NCBI GenBank assembly: GCA_907163375.1
Contig: CAJQUW010008687.1
Span: 153,754 to 217,753, forward strand
Reading direction: 5' to 3'
Length of the DNA: 64,000 bases
Source of the DNA: Prostheceraeus crozeri
Lineage: Eukaryota > Platyhelminthes > Polycladida > Euryleptidae
Shown: positions 44,781 through 55,597 of the stretch, in pieces
Layout: each line of letters begins with the position of its first letter
Numbering within the stretch: position 1 is the stretch's first letter
Notes under the pieces: model-generated
Databases searched by the model: none
Told to the model about the DNA's origin: nothing
What the model saw: the letters and a program-made list of their open reading frames with translations, nothing else
Program-made: the position numbers and the translations under genes

Positions 44781-45962
44781 GAAATAGCGCCACACAAAGT
44801 CTTTGTGACGTCCCATTCTTGAATCGTCTAAAGTGATGAAACTACATTTATGGAAGACACCATCTGATGAGACGAAGGGAACGTAAACCTACAGAATCAG
44901 TTATCTGATCGTTCTTTAATGAATCATAAGACATACTACTAGCCATTAAACAACACCCAATGCAAATGTACTACATACAGACGCTTGTAATACATCGTGA
45001 CTCACATTGGATTACTGTTGGAACTAACTCTATTGAAAATTTTAGCTACCAAGTAATAATAGTACGTGTACCTGTATACATGTATATATATAATATACTA
45101 TCTGTAGATAAGTGATTGGGATAATCAAGAAATATTGAATGGTACTCACTGAGTTGATTGTAGTGACGCCCGAACACAGATGAATGACGATAAATGACGA
45201 ATGCAGACGATGTATAAACGTTAAACGATCGCGCGCAGACGAGCCAATCCCACATTTTGCCAAATCGTATTCATGGTAACCAGGATACGGTTCTGTCTAG
45301 ACTTGATTTGATTAGCTCGTGAGGAAAAATCAGAGAGTATTTATAACATCAACTCATCGTAGTCTTTTGAGTAGCAACAAATTCTTAAATAAAAAAACAA
45401 AGTATGATAATGACTTGAAAAAATTAAACTTCGAAGGAAATAAAAATAAACTTCGAGCGAAAACTTCGCGAAATATTTCGATCGAAATATTTCGTGCCAA
45501 CCCTAATCTAGACACATGGGCATATACCGACGACATTTGCCAGTTGTTGGAATGATAAGGAGTTTCGGACATCCACATTAACAAACTGCTCGAAAGGCTT
45601 CCAACGGTAAAGTGTGACCACCACTTTTACAATAGCTGTTCGAAGTCATTCGAGAAATTCCATCTCTGATCAATTGGACTAACTTGGGCAGAATGACGTA
45701 TTACCGAAATATTTCACTCAATTTTTCAATGCTTAACTTGCCAAGGAGTACACGAATCAACGGGGTATGCATCTTAATTATTGGAATCATGGAATCAATT
45801 ATGAAAAGGTCATTTGCGTGGACATCATGATGAAAGCATACTTTTTCTTCTAGCCCACATCAATTTTTTTCAATTATAATTATATTCACGACATGTGACA
45901 TGCATGTGACTAAAATTTACAAGTTTTCAAGTAATGAAGTAAAGAAAATACAAGAAATTAAG
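44781..45962. other. Host-like AT-rich stretch, no gene recognised
   Basis: No supported gene. A perfect 26-bp palindrome made of CGAAATATTTCG, AT and CGAAATATTTCG lies at 45469-45494. Short frames near 45042-45584 lack protein features. Confidence 0.5.
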
Positions 45963-48900
45963 TTATTCCACTTTTCTTCCGGATATACGATAGCAAGTAA
46001 GTCCGAACCGTCTCAGATCGGGGAGGAAGTTTCCGAATATTAGAAGGAATTGGTTCCAGAAGCTTGTCCCATAAAATCGTAGGGAATTTTGACCGTATTT
46101 GACAGTCCTTACTTTTGGTTGCACAAACACGTTGCGGCGCATTCTTGATTGATCACATGATCTAAAATGTTCAGCGAGAGATAACGGAGCATAACCTTTT
46201 AGGAATTGATAATTCTCCAGAAATTTTCGGGGATTTATTGATTCACTCGATATTGTTGTCCGCCATATTGACTGCATTGTTCTAAATAAAGTTATGCACC
46301 ATCGAAGTTCCAGCTCCGGTGCGTTGAACATTGCCGTTAAACTTGAAATAGGCGCCTTTACATCTCTAGCTGCTACTCTCAAGCACCTGTTATGCATTGC
46401 TTGCAGCTTCTTCTTGCAAGGAGAAGATAGAAATGTGTGGAATATCGACATGTATTCAAAGTGAGGCATAATATACGTCTGGACTAACTTCCATCGCACA
46501 GCTCTACTGACAGAGTTCTTAAGTCGGCGTATACCAGTCAGTTTCCAGGCAATTATGCGTGACAAATATTTGATTTGCTTTTCAAATTTGAATTCTCTAT
46601 CAATGCGTAGCCCAAGCAGAGTGATACAGTCTCTGTTTTCCAAACTTATTCCACCTGCGTTACTAAGGCTGATATGTTCTTTCTGTGCTCCCAGACATTG
46701 ACATTGAAACTTATCTGGGTTCGGTTTAAGATTGTTTTTAGAAAACCAATCCAGTATAGCCGTCATAGTCGTGTCTAATTTCGTTTGAATTTCATAGACG
46801 TTATCTCCAACTATCCAGAATGTTACATCGTCCGCATAAGCAAAAACTTCGGCTCCACATTTTGTTATCATAGGAAGGAGATCGTTTATAAAGACGTTCC
46901 AAATAAGAGGACCCCACTGTGAGCCCTGTGGAATACCTCGGATCATCTTGAAGGAGCAGGTGGATAAAACTCCATTAACTTTTACATGGTTGTAGCGGTC
47001 CGATAGATATGATTTCATCAGTTCTAATGCACCAATAGACATACCATATGCTTGCAGCTTACGGAGTAATAGTGCATGCGATATGCTATCAAATGCGGCC
47101 GATAAGTCAAGCAATACCACAGCAACCATCTTTTTTGAATCGATAGCTTTCTTCCACGATTCTATGCCATAAATCAATGCTGTTTCTGTGCTGTGATTGG
47201 TCTTGTATGCAAACTGCAGCGGAGAAAGGTATTTCAATACATGTTTTGAAAATCTAATAGTCATGAGTATTTCAATGATCTTAGAAAACTGAGACAAAAC
47301 TGTTATAGGCCGATATCTATGCACATCTGTTCTTTTGCCATTTTTAAATGCTGGTATCCAAATACCACGCTTCAATTCATTGGGGATTTTTCGTTCCGGG
47401 ATCATCATGTTGAAAATACATGAAATCATAATGCTTATGACAACCATCGCTGATTTAATCGAACGTGAAGGTAAGCCATCGATACCTGGTGCCTTTGATT
47501 CCTTAAGATATTTGATGACCTCCGAAACCTCATCTGCGTTTGTTCTTGAGAACTCGAACTCTGGAATATCATCTCTTACTTGCTCTGAGATCAATTTGAT
47601 GCTGAGATGATCATCCAAACTCTCGCAGTCATCTGAGTGTGTTCCTTCTCTAAATTCCTCATTGCTTCCGATGTTCGCAAAATAGTCTCCAAACTTGTCA
47701 GCAATTTTCTGATCGTCAACTATGTAATTTGGTTGCTGTTGATCTTTCAGAATTATCTTGGAAGAATCAAGCTTCTTTCGACTCTTCATCTGAGTTTCAA
47801 ATGTTCGGTAGAAGTCTCTTGCGCTGTCGGAGTTACATTTTTTCTTATAATATTCAGCAGCAGCTTTACGGTTTAGTTGTCTTTCCAATTTCTGCCAATA
47901 CATCTTTCTTTGCCAAGCATAGCAAGCATGATCACGCTTCCCACTATCCCGGTCAATTATTGCCCGATTAAGCCAATAGTGCTTCTGACGTCTTGCATTG
48001 GCCATCTCCGAATTGAACCAAGGAATTGTGTTTGAGCGGATTCTGATTTTCCTGAAAGGGGCGTGTTCATCCAAAATTTGCTGATACAATTGTCGAATGA
48101 AACTGTAAGTATCGTCAACAGTATCAAATATCATGCTGACACCAAAGACCGGAAGTGCCTCCCTAATGTCACATTGAAATCTTTCAGGATCGAAATCCTT
48201 GAAGGATCGACACCAAATAGTTCGCTTTTGGACAGCTGGACGATCGACACTTAGTGCAGTAATCACTATATAATGATCCGAAAAACCAGGATCATGAACA
48301 GTGACCTCATCCACCATATCCTCATGTCCCAAAACTTGGTCCAAACAAGTCCCACTAACCGGCCTTGTAGGTTCCTTTACAAAACATGTCAGAAAAAAGT
48401 GATCGCAAATATCTTGAAGAAGCTCTGTTCTCACTTTGTCATGTTTCCCTAACGCACACAGATTGATATCCCCAATCATGAGGCAATTGGAATCAATGGA
48501 ATTTGCAATACTGAGTACATGAATTATCTCCTCTTTTGCAATGCTGATAGATACTGATGGTTTTCGATAGATACAAAGAATCACAAAGCTTTCTTTGTTT
48601 CCGGATCGACAGTTAACATGTAACATTATGCATTCAATAGCTCTGAACTTCTTGTCTTTAGATAAGCAAGGAATTCTTGACGTCGGAATTTCTCCCCGGA
48701 TGTAGACTAGGGATCCTCCAGCTTTCTTTCGATCTTCACGAAACACCCTGTAACCCTTCGTCACAAGCTCGTCATCTGTTGTGGAATTGTCAATCTTCGC
48801 TTCCTGAATACATAAGATATCCAGTTTTAATTTCTCGAGATATTCTTTCTTCAAGGTTTGAAGTGGGATATCATCCATTTTTCTGATCGAGTTGACGTTT

Positions 48901-49034
48901 AATTGCCCGACGCATAACTGATTCTTGTATCTTTCTCTAAACTCAATCAGACCTTGAAATGAATTAGGCATATTATGAGTTCGTGGAATGACGCTGACAG
49001 CTCGAGAAAGGTAAATCGTCAATAATAAAGTCAA
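45963..49034 (-). CDS. Non-LTR retrotransposon endonuclease/reverse transcriptase, intact
   Basis: One uninterrupted frame of 1023 codons. The start is either 49034 or the methionine of MPNSFQG at 48971. The N-terminal third is an AP-type endonuclease: LNVNSIRKM, LDILCIQEAKID (catalytic Glu), IGDINLCALGK and SDHYIVI. The reverse transcriptase follows: APGIDGLPS, LSPLQFAYKTNHSTETALI, motif A LLDLSAAFDSISH, motif B RGIPQGSQWGPLIWN and motif C FAYADDVTFW. The C-terminus resembles the tail of Jockey/CR1-type ORF2 proteins. No ORF1 is visible nearby. The protein nicks the target DNA and reverse-transcribes its RNA in place. An intact frame suggests recent insertion, apparently in an intron or upstream region of the gene whose last exon is at 49847. 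Clade assignment (Jockey superfamily/CR1-like) is from motif style only. Confidence 0.93.
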   Translation of the reverse strand: MTLLLTIYLSRAVSVIPRTHNMPNSFQGLIEFRERYKNQLCVGQLNVNSIRKMDDIPLQTLKKEYLEKLKLDILCIQEAKIDNSTTDDELVTKGYRVFREDRKKAGGSLVYIRGEIPTSRIPCLSKDKKFRAIECIMLHVNCRSGNKESFVILCIYRKPSVSISIAKEEIIHVLSIANSIDSNCLMIGDINLCALGKHDKVRTELLQDICDHFFLTCFVKEPTRPVSGTCLDQVLGHEDMVDEVTVHDPGFSDHYIVITALSVDRPAVQKRTIWCRSFKDFDPERFQCDIREALPVFGVSMIFDTVDDTYSFIRQLYQQILDEHAPFRKIRIRSNTIPWFNSEMANARRQKHYWLNRAIIDRDSGKRDHACYAWQRKMYWQKLERQLNRKAAAEYYKKKCNSDSARDFYRTFETQMKSRKKLDSSKIILKDQQQPNYIVDDQKIADKFGDYFANIGSNEEFREGTHSDDCESLDDHLSIKLISEQVRDDIPEFEFSRTNADEVSEVIKYLKESKAPGIDGLPSRSIKSAMVVISIMISCIFNMMIPERKIPNELKRGIWIPAFKNGKRTDVHRYRPITVLSQFSKIIEILMTIRFSKHVLKYLSPLQFAYKTNHSTETALIYGIESWKKAIDSKKMVAVVLLDLSAAFDSISHALLLRKLQAYGMSIGALELMKSYLSDRYNHVKVNGVLSTCSFKMIRGIPQGSQWGPLIWNVFINDLLPMITKCGAEVFAYADDVTFWIVGDNVYEIQTKLDTTMTAILDWFSKNNLKPNPDKFQCQCLGAQKEHISLSNAGGISLENRDCITLLGLRIDREFKFEKQIKYLSRIIAWKLTGIRRLKNSVSRAVRWKLVQTYIMPHFEYMSIFHTFLSSPCKKKLQAMHNRCLRVAARDVKAPISSLTAMFNAPELELRWCITLFRTMQSIWRTTISSESINPRKFLENYQFLKGYAPLSLAEHFRSCDQSRMRRNVFVQPKVRTVKYGQNSLRFYGTSFWNQFLLIFGNFLPDLRRFGLTCYRISGRKVE

Positions 49035-49078
49035 TAAAATATGGTCGTCAATTCAATTCAATTCACAAAATTACTTCA

Positions 49079-49151
49079 GGTAGGACTCGAACCGAAAGAC
49101 AATAGTCACATGTTGCACCAATTGCACATTACTAGTCCACCAGACCACTCA
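49079..49151 (-). tRNA. tRNA-like segment with Pol III box A and box B
   Basis: On the minus strand TGGTGGACTAG (plus 49133-49143) fits box A, and GGTTCGAGTCC (plus 49083-49093) is an exact box B. The T-arm is followed by a CCTACC end. I could not build a full cloverleaf or an acceptor stem, so it is a tRNA-derived sequence (SINE head or promoter) and not a normal tRNA gene. It lies about 45 bases upstream of the retrotransposon frame and on the same strand. Confidence 0.45.
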
Positions 49152-49846
49152 CGCAACGATTGATGCCAACTTAATTCGTAGAACTATTCCGGGAATCACG
49201 AAATCACGTGCAATCCGCGCATGAAGCAATGACGTCGGAGGTTTGCAACAGCGAACAACACAAATATACCGGTGAGATATGATCACATAAACTTCCAGAT
49301 GAACGAGGATAAATCCTTCACAGCGAAGAATCCCACGTCGACTGATTTAGACAGCTGACACCATAAACTGCACGATGATGGGATGATACTTATGATCCAA
49401 GAATTACGAAAAATGGCCGACGGAAACCAGAGAACCGAAACAAAATCACAAAATCACATATTTCGAGCAACTGATCTCGTAGGGTGAACTGATGAGCTTT
49501 ACAACATCTTAACGTCAGATACTGCGTAGCTATATAGTCCCTGGTTCAAGCCTTCTATGTCTAGTGATTTGGGTCCTCTAATGACGACCGAAATAAATGT
49601 ATGCAACGTACGATCTTGACTCCACAAAATCTGTCAACTTAAATAGGCAGGTTGAATGAACATGTGGCGTAGTAAACGTTGCGGATTGCATATTATCGGC
49701 TATTAAATTTAGCACATTAGGACAGCTCTCGAGGTTGTTGATTTTTAATAGGTTGGTCAGTGTTCTTTTGCATGTAGCAATCTTGCATACCATGATTTGC
49801 ATCTGATGATATAACATTCGACCATGTTGATCCTCCTACTTTCCAG
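49152..49846. other. No supported gene; probable intron or transposon 5' region
   Basis: No recognisable coding sequence. It ends at the splice acceptor CCTACTTTCCAG of the 49847 exon. Confidence 0.45.
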
Positions 49847-50320
49847 ACAAAAAAGGAATGTGAGGAGCTACGAGAAAAACTGATAGAAATATCGCAAAGA
49901 TATCGACGACTTCAACATAATAATGAACATAATGATTCTTTCGAGCAAGTTCCTGAGAAGAAACGAATGTTTAAAGGACAATGTGGAGGTACCAATGTGA
50001 ATGACAGCGTTTTTCAACATCAACAAAGCAGAACTCAGAATCGTAAAGGACCGACGCTTAGATTGAATTCTTCTTTTAATCCTGCACGTGGGATGAATTA
50101 TGGATTGGTTAATCAAGTCTCTCCTGATTCATCAACGCTTTATCCTCAAACTCCCGTAAACAACAAAGCTCGAACTAATTGGATGTTATCTCAGCAATCA
50201 ACTTGTCGATCAGATCCTGGAAGCACTACACTAAGAAAATTCAATTTTACTCCCGACCAAGTTTCCAATAAAAACGCGTTCTCTCGCTCGAATCTAAATT
50301 CTAGATTTCGTTTCGGTTAA
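49847..50320 (+). CDS. Terminal exon of a host gene, tentatively CCNB1IP1/HEI10-like
   Basis: A strong acceptor (GATCCTCCTACTTTCCAG) is followed by 157 open codons and a TAA stop. The exon begins with a heptad-like segment (KKECEELREKLIEISQRYRR) and continues into a Ser/Asn/Gln-rich, low-structure tail ending SRFRFG. Human CCNB1IP1 (HEI10), a meiotic crossover RING protein, has a similar segment (SEKLMERNRQYQKLQ) at the end of its coiled coil, then a disordered tail with an NTPVRN motif; here TPVNN appears. The resemblance is modest and I could not search. Upstream exons are outside or hidden by the retrotransposon region. AATAAA occurs at about 50890. Confidence 0.45.
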   Translation, partial: TKKECEELREKLIEISQRYRRLQHNNEHNDSFEQVPEKKRMFKGQCGGTNVNDSVFQHQQSRTQNRKGPTLRLNSSFNPARGMNYGLVNQVSPDSSTLYPQTPVNNKARTNWMLSQQSTCRSDPGSTTLRKFNFTPDQVSNKNAFSRSNLNSRFRFG

Positions 50321-51354
50321 ATCTGTACTTACATTATGTTACGGTAAAAGTATTTAATCAGAAGATTGTATTGAAATTATTTATAGGGTATGCATATTTC
50401 AGAAACTTTTCTACTGTAAGTGAAATTGTTTGTGTTTCTTTTGGTGTTGGTAAAGTTAGTTTATGAAAACCTTTATTTTTGTACCATATCGACTAATGGA
50501 AATGTTTCAATACAACAATGTCAGTAAAATGTTGTGAATTGTTCTACATTGCTTTGATTCGACCGATAGAGACGGATTTTAACGGTACTGGTTTTCAAGA
50601 CGATAGCATTGATCCCTCAGTGTTGATTCTGCCGCTCGTAGAGAACAGCAAGAATCCCTATTGAACTGAAAAACTCATCCATACAGAAAAACAAATTCAT
50701 GTAGAATCCTTTTCTCGAATATGGACATAGAATCTACCAGTGTTACATTTTTTCATGAAGACTTAGTCATTATTTTCTTATCATCTTTTACTCGTTGCCT
50801 GGATTTTCTGGTGGCGACTGGCGACACAGGTTCCTGACCAGAATGGTCCCGAAACTCAGTTTTGGTAAAGCTGTCCCACAGAAAGCCTCAAAATAAAATT
50901 TGAATAACAGAAGCGCTCTCAGCATCTATTATTGTTGTTTCAAAGCAATTTGCAAAGAGATGCCTAATAAAATATATTGAATAATAAATAGAATACAAGG
51001 CTTTCAGCGATGAGGCCGGACCGGTAAAATCGATTTTGGGATCATGATTTTATGCATAGAAAGATTTTCATTTTAATTATTATTTAATATAGATCTGATC
51101 CAGTAATACTTTCAAGCTCATCTAAAACGTTTCTCGGACAGTTAGGGGGACGTATATAGGCCTACTATCAAAGATGTGCAATTCCACTATCGAACTGTTC
51201 GAGGCTATTGATTTTAGCATTTTTTAACACTGCATGATAACCGATCATGACTGCCGTTTAAATTTGCTATGATTAGGTTCAGATTCATTGGAGCTTATAC
51301 AATGTAAATCTATTTCTTCGTATTACTTTTGTATTTTGTAAGAAACTGTTTAGC
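50321..51354. other. 3' flanking sequence, no further gene seen
   Basis: Probably the 3' untranslated and downstream region of the preceding gene; AATAAA near 50890. No other feature was recognised. Confidence 0.45.
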
Positions 51355-51476
51355 TACCCGCGAGAAAATAAGTCCGCGGACCCTCGAGGACCGGCCCACG
51401 ACTAAAAGACGAGGGCGAGTCCCTCGAAAAGTCGTCAAAAAGTCGAGGGCCAGCCCTTGACTTTCCAAAAAAATGC
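51355..51476 (+). repeat. Dispersed repeat, inverted relative to 54246-54487
   Basis: It starts TACCCGCGAGAAAATAAGTC and has GGCCCACGACTAAAAGACGAGGG. The reverse complement of 54455-54487 begins with the same TACCCGCGAGAAAAT string. It is likely a miniature transposable element. Confidence 0.55.
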
Positions 51477-51525
51477 CACCCCCCTTGCGTTGTACTACTA
51501 AAAAGTACAACGCAAGAAGGGTGGC
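51474..51525. repeat. Short inverted repeat
   Basis: The arms CTTGCGTTGTAC and GTACAACGCAAG are perfect, with a 9-base loop TACTAAAAA; flanking GCCACCC and GGGTGGC extend the pairing. Confidence 0.85.
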
Positions 51526-52467
51526 AAGTGGCTTAAATCTGAAAACTATTGAACCTACCTTAGATTTTTATTCACGCAGGTCGATAGTGTCACTCCACTA
51601 AGTGTTCCATGTACTAATAGAAAAATAATAACACTCTATTAGAACCGAAACATTCGGAGGCAGTGACGAGTTCCGCGAAGACTGAAGACCATAACGTCTG
51701 AAATATGAAAGAAGGTTCTCTAGATTATGTAATATCATTGTTAGAAATAGCCTATACATCATTACAATTATAGAAATTGTTTCCTTAGCTCTTGCTTCAT
51801 AATTTCATGTTAATGTTTATAAGAAAATGATAATATCACTCACAGTCACACGGCATAATTGGATGATCATATAACCCTGCAATTATAAAAAGGAAATATT
51901 GGTCTGTAGAGAGGCGATCAGGAGTGTTATAGGCCAGCATACTATCCCAAGCATATGAAACGGATTTCATTAAAATGTTGTTGGGTTGGCAATAAAATCT
52001 CACGAAGAGACTGAAAAATTGATCGATCGACCAATATCAAATATTACAATTATACATAGGAGGATATTATTACGTTCGAGATTAAAGCTGATTAAGGACA
52101 CGGTCGTTTGTAATGTAATCCACTCTGTATTATAGAGATAGGCTTAATCAATAACCGAAGATTTTTGAATTCATAAATAATTCAGCGCTTCCGTTTCATT
52201 TGTTAGATACAGAATATCTACTGAGAACACGGTAGGATGTCTGATGATAATTTGAGAAGCTCTTTGAAATCCTGTTGTATGTAAAGCAAGGGATTATCAA
52301 GACCATGTAGGCCGTATCGTCAGGGCAGACTGTACATTGCTAAGTTCCGAAAATTCAATGCATATCAACATGGCTGTCAAAGCAGTAGAGATAAAGCGGT
52401 AGATGAAACAGGACAGTAATAGCAGAATATCTGTGCACAAATCAGTATAAAAATGAATTTGTACATA
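51526..52467. other. AT-rich, no gene recognised
   Basis: Nothing supported beyond simple AT-rich sequence. Confidence 0.5.
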
Positions 52468-52488
52468 CAGTCAAAGCTCGATTCAATT

Positions 52489-52715
52489 CTGGCGACGTGA
52501 CATTAGACGGGCAAAATCAATCAATACGGCATGTAAAAACCAATGAAACAGATGAAGTTAGCAAAGGACTTTAATTGAATATCTTTAATAAGAAGGAAAC
52601 ACCGTTGTACTCTTATTAAAGATATTCAATTAAAGTCCTTTGTTAACTTAATCTGTTTCATTGGTTTTTACATGCCGTATTGATTGATTTTGCCCGTCTA
52701 ATGTCACGTAGCCAG
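52489..52715. repeat. 227-bp foldback repeat
   Basis: Arms 52489-52592 and 52612-52715 are reverse complements over 104 bases with about four mismatches; the loop is about 19 bases. Matching blocks include GTGACATTAGACGGGCAAAA, CGGCATGTAAAAACCAATG and GGACTTTAATTGAATATC. Confidence 0.95.
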
Positions 52716-52886
52716 AAGTGACTTTATCTCATTGCAGCGATCAGTCAGTTATCGCCAACGCTGTGCAAAGTATTTTGCAGTCAAAGCTCGATAATTAAGA
52801 GCATAAATACCAGGTTTTCTTTCTCTTAATTATTAACAACAATGATATTAAATACACGATAGATCAGATTGCCATGCAAAAGATGT

Positions 52887-52963
52887 GCGGCTGGTAGGAT
52901 TCGAACCTACGACCAAGGTTAGTTAACCAGACCTGTGCTCTAACCAACTGAGCTACGAGCCAC
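52887..52963 (-). tRNA. tRNA-like gene, probably a tRNA pseudogene or SINE head
   Basis: On the minus strand: GTGGCTC, a D-arm GCTCAGTTGGTTAGAGC, an anticodon region CAGGTCTGGTTAACTAACC, and a perfect T-arm GTAGG-TTCGAAT-CCTAC followed by CAGCCGC. The acceptor stem pairs except for one position. The anticodon stem-loop is about three bases too long, and the anticodon cannot be fixed (GGT or GTT possible). A 15-base stretch at its 3' end (GCGGCTGGTAGGATT) is duplicated directly at 52968-52982. Confidence 0.55.
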
Positions 52964-53118
52964 TGGTGCGGCTGGTAGGATTGAAAGTCTGTAATTATTT
53001 ATTGAAAGTCTGAATTCAAAAGCAACTTATATAAGCCGCCAAATATACAAAAAATACCGCGGCCGTATGATCTTAATTGACCGAAGTCTTCCGTGTCCGA
53101 ATTAACGAGCTTCGACTG

Positions 53119-54245
53119 GGTACCGTATTCATACGAAGGGATTCGTTTACGATGTCAGTCTGTTCGCACGATTTGATCTGAATGGTTGTGAAATATTGGC
53201 TTGCTTTACCTATAGTCAAACATTTATAACCAGAGGAACATTTTTTACATCACATCTAGTTCAAAAGTTATCTGTTGAAATATTTCAATTAATTCAGTGT
53301 TTGGTATAATGTGTAGTGCGCAGGTTAACCGCTATTATTTGCTAAATTTATCTATCATCACTTCATTCGACTTACCTGATACGAATTGCGTTTGATAAAT
53401 AATCCATTCCATCAATATTTTCGGCTCAGGATATTCCTCGCATTTTCTTTATTGTAATTTGATTTATAATCCATTAATAAGATCAATCAATTTACACAGC
53501 GATGTCCACAGGTGTCAGTCAGGCAGCTCCAAAGGTACAGACACAAATGAATCGTCTAGATTATTCTGCGCTATTTCTCTTTGTGAAATGAAGCGATGAC
53601 CTCTATTTCACCCCTCGAGTTGAAATGTGATCTTCTAATTGCGCTGCGCTATCGAAGGCGCACGAGAAAGTTATCTGCTATCGGGCTGGCCCGGACTGGA
53701 CAAAGCGCGCTTCTATTAATAGAATTCTCTCTCCCTCACTGTATAACAGGCTTGAAGCGACCGAGATATTATGCTGCACTCATTGAGGATTCTTCCATTC
53801 ATTCACAATTTAATGAATGAACAATAATACAACTTGCAACCTTGATGACGAAAAAATTGACAAGCATTGAAATTCAGGCATAGTCAGAATCATGGTCAGA
53901 ATGATATAAAGAATGATATGAAGTTCAGGGTAAGTCAGGAATTTTGAGTAATTTTATGCATTGTCATCGATGCGTCATGCAAATGTATAAAGTATCGCAA
54001 CCAAAAATGTTTATCGCAACATTTCACGATTTAATTCATCATGTAGCGAAAATCACTGAAAGAAATGAGAGCTAAGGTTATTTATTCCAAGGAAAAACTT
54101 GCCTAGATATGCCAGACAGCCGATCGATGACAGTTTTGGGCCAGTCCACTAGCATCAGAGATACGTTTTTCTTAGAAATCACAACAAATTCGCTGCTCAA
54201 TGTGTGTGACAACTCTGGGGTCATTCTTATTCAAAATTAGAGCTC
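53119..54245. other. No gene recognised
   Basis: The 74-codon plus frame at 53596-53820 has no recognisable features. Otherwise unremarkable AT-rich DNA. Confidence 0.5.
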
Positions 54246-54487
54246 GTGTGAACTTAAGGGCCGACCCACGACCACCGTCAAAAAGATAACCGTGAAAATT
54301 GGGGGGCCAACCCTCAACTTTAAGACATCACATTTCACGCCATTTTTTGAAGAGAATGGTCGCAAATTGACATGATCATGCATTTTAACTTCCAAATAAG
54401 CCATTTTCGAAAAATTTGTTGGCCCCATATTTTCACGTGGCCCACTACTTTTTGACGAGGGGCCCACGACTCATTTTCTCGCGGGTA
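54246..54487 (-). repeat. Dispersed repeat, inverted copy of the 51355 element
   Basis: It ends (reverse strand start) with TACCCGCGAGAAAATGAGTC and contains GGGCCCACGAC-like blocks at both ends. The two copies are about 3 kb apart in opposite orientation. Confidence 0.55.
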
Positions 54488-55195
54488 TGTCCAAGCTTTA
54501 AAAAATAACCATGCTTGTGGTATGGTTACATAGTGACATCACAGCCGACAAGGGTGTACAGGGCTGCTGTTAGTCATGTGCTAGTGGATTGGCAATCACG
54601 CGTAACTACACATGACCCTAGACATCCGTGGCTATGCGGGACATTGCTGCAACATCTGTTATATAAGTTAGTATAGTTGGCAGTCCTGTTATATAGACTT
54701 TCCGTCTCATGTCTGCATGTATCAGAGGCTAAACAATGTGATAGGACCTCAATTTCATGCTCAGGGAAGACAGAACATGCTTAGCGGTTCATCCGTGATT
54801 CAAGCGGCAACGGAGACAACCGTAGACGACGCGACGCGCAAACTCAGATCAAGTGATTTCTGGCTCTTGGTGCAGCGCGTATGTACGCGGGTAGAAGAAC
54901 AGAATGTCCTTAACCACGAATGTTTGTGGTGTTCCGTAATTACGCGTGGCATGTCACCTAATGGAAAACAACAATAACTTGGTTCAAATTTTCGTTATTG
55001 AAGATGAAAGCCAGAGATATGAAAAGAAGATTCTTGTGGTTTGAAAGTTGATAATGATGAGGTTTTCAAGACGAATAAAGTGACGAAATCAGCACATTTG
55101 AACGGTCACAGTTTCAGAATGATTGCACACTACATGATAGATGTCAATGTTTCACATGAAAAAGTTATTCTGCAAAGAATCAAAGAAGCATTTAT
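54488..55195. other. No gene recognised
   Basis: An 86-codon plus frame at 54717-54977 has ordinary composition but no recognised motif, splice site or partner. I do not call it a gene. Confidence 0.4.
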
Positions 55196-55597
55196 TTACC
55201 ACGGAAATATAGAACCAGTCAATATTTTGCTAATAAATCCAATAATAAAAATGATCACAAAGATCGACAAAAGACAGAAGCAGCACTTGCAACATTTTCG
55301 ACAAGAAAAATTATCCTCCTCCGAAGTGTTCTTTGCTTTATCCAAGTCATTATTGATCGGAATGACAGTTGATTTGTGCGGCTTAGAGAGAACGCCAAAA
55401 TCAGCACGAACTTTCGAGTGAGATGAACCATCCAAATCATCGCTGATCGGAATGGAGGTGTACTTATACGGTTTAGAGTGGACACCATAATCACGCCGGA
55501 CCTTTGAGTGAGATGAACATGGATAACCCAATCGGTCACACTTTGAACAAAGATCAGATCGATGCGGTCCACCTTGATAATGCTCGAAGTCATCATT
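55196..55597 (-). CDS. Terminal exon of a small membrane protein with internal repeats
   Basis: On the minus strand a strong acceptor (TTTCAATTCTCTTTCAG) precedes 133 open codons. The exon encodes two ~35-residue repeats of SSHSKVR-D-F/Y-GV-SKP...IPI-DDLD. A cysteine cluster (CRKCCKCCFC) follows, then a hydrophobic segment (LLSIFVIIFIIGFIS) and a short tail (KILTGSIFPW). This looks like a tail-anchored or single-pass, possibly palmitoylated, membrane protein. Earlier exons were not found. I do not recognise the family. A chance frame is possible, but acceptor, repeats and membrane segment coincide. Confidence 0.5.
   Translation of the reverse strand, partial: NDDFEHYQGGPHRSDLCSKCDRLGYPCSSHSKVRRDYGVHSKPYKYTSIPISDDLDGSSHSKVRADFGVLSKPHKSTVIPINNDLDKAKNTSEEDNFSCRKCCKCCFCLLSIFVIIFIIGFISKILTGSIFPW

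Larger units (their letters stand above)
52468..53118. mobile_element. pogo/Tigger-like non-autonomous element (nested)
   Basis: The left end is TA followed by CAGTCAAAGCTCGATTC (52468). The right end, on the other strand, reads CAGTCGAAGCTCGTTAATTC and finishes at 53118. A second CAGTCAAAGCTCG lies inside at 52778. CAG...CTG ends with CTCG a few bases in are typical of pogo/Tigger. The right side lacks an adjacent TA, so the boundaries are not proven. A foldback repeat and a tRNA-like sequence lie inside. Confidence 0.45.

Noticed and set aside
45469-45494. Perfect 26-bp CGAAATATTTCG palindrome as a protein-binding operator
   Set aside because: It is isolated in AT-rich DNA with no nearby gene; simple local duplication explains it as well.
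52887-52963. A functional tRNA gene with a definite amino acid
   Set aside because: The anticodon arm is about three bases too long and poorly paired and the acceptor stem has a mismatch, so identity cannot be assigned.
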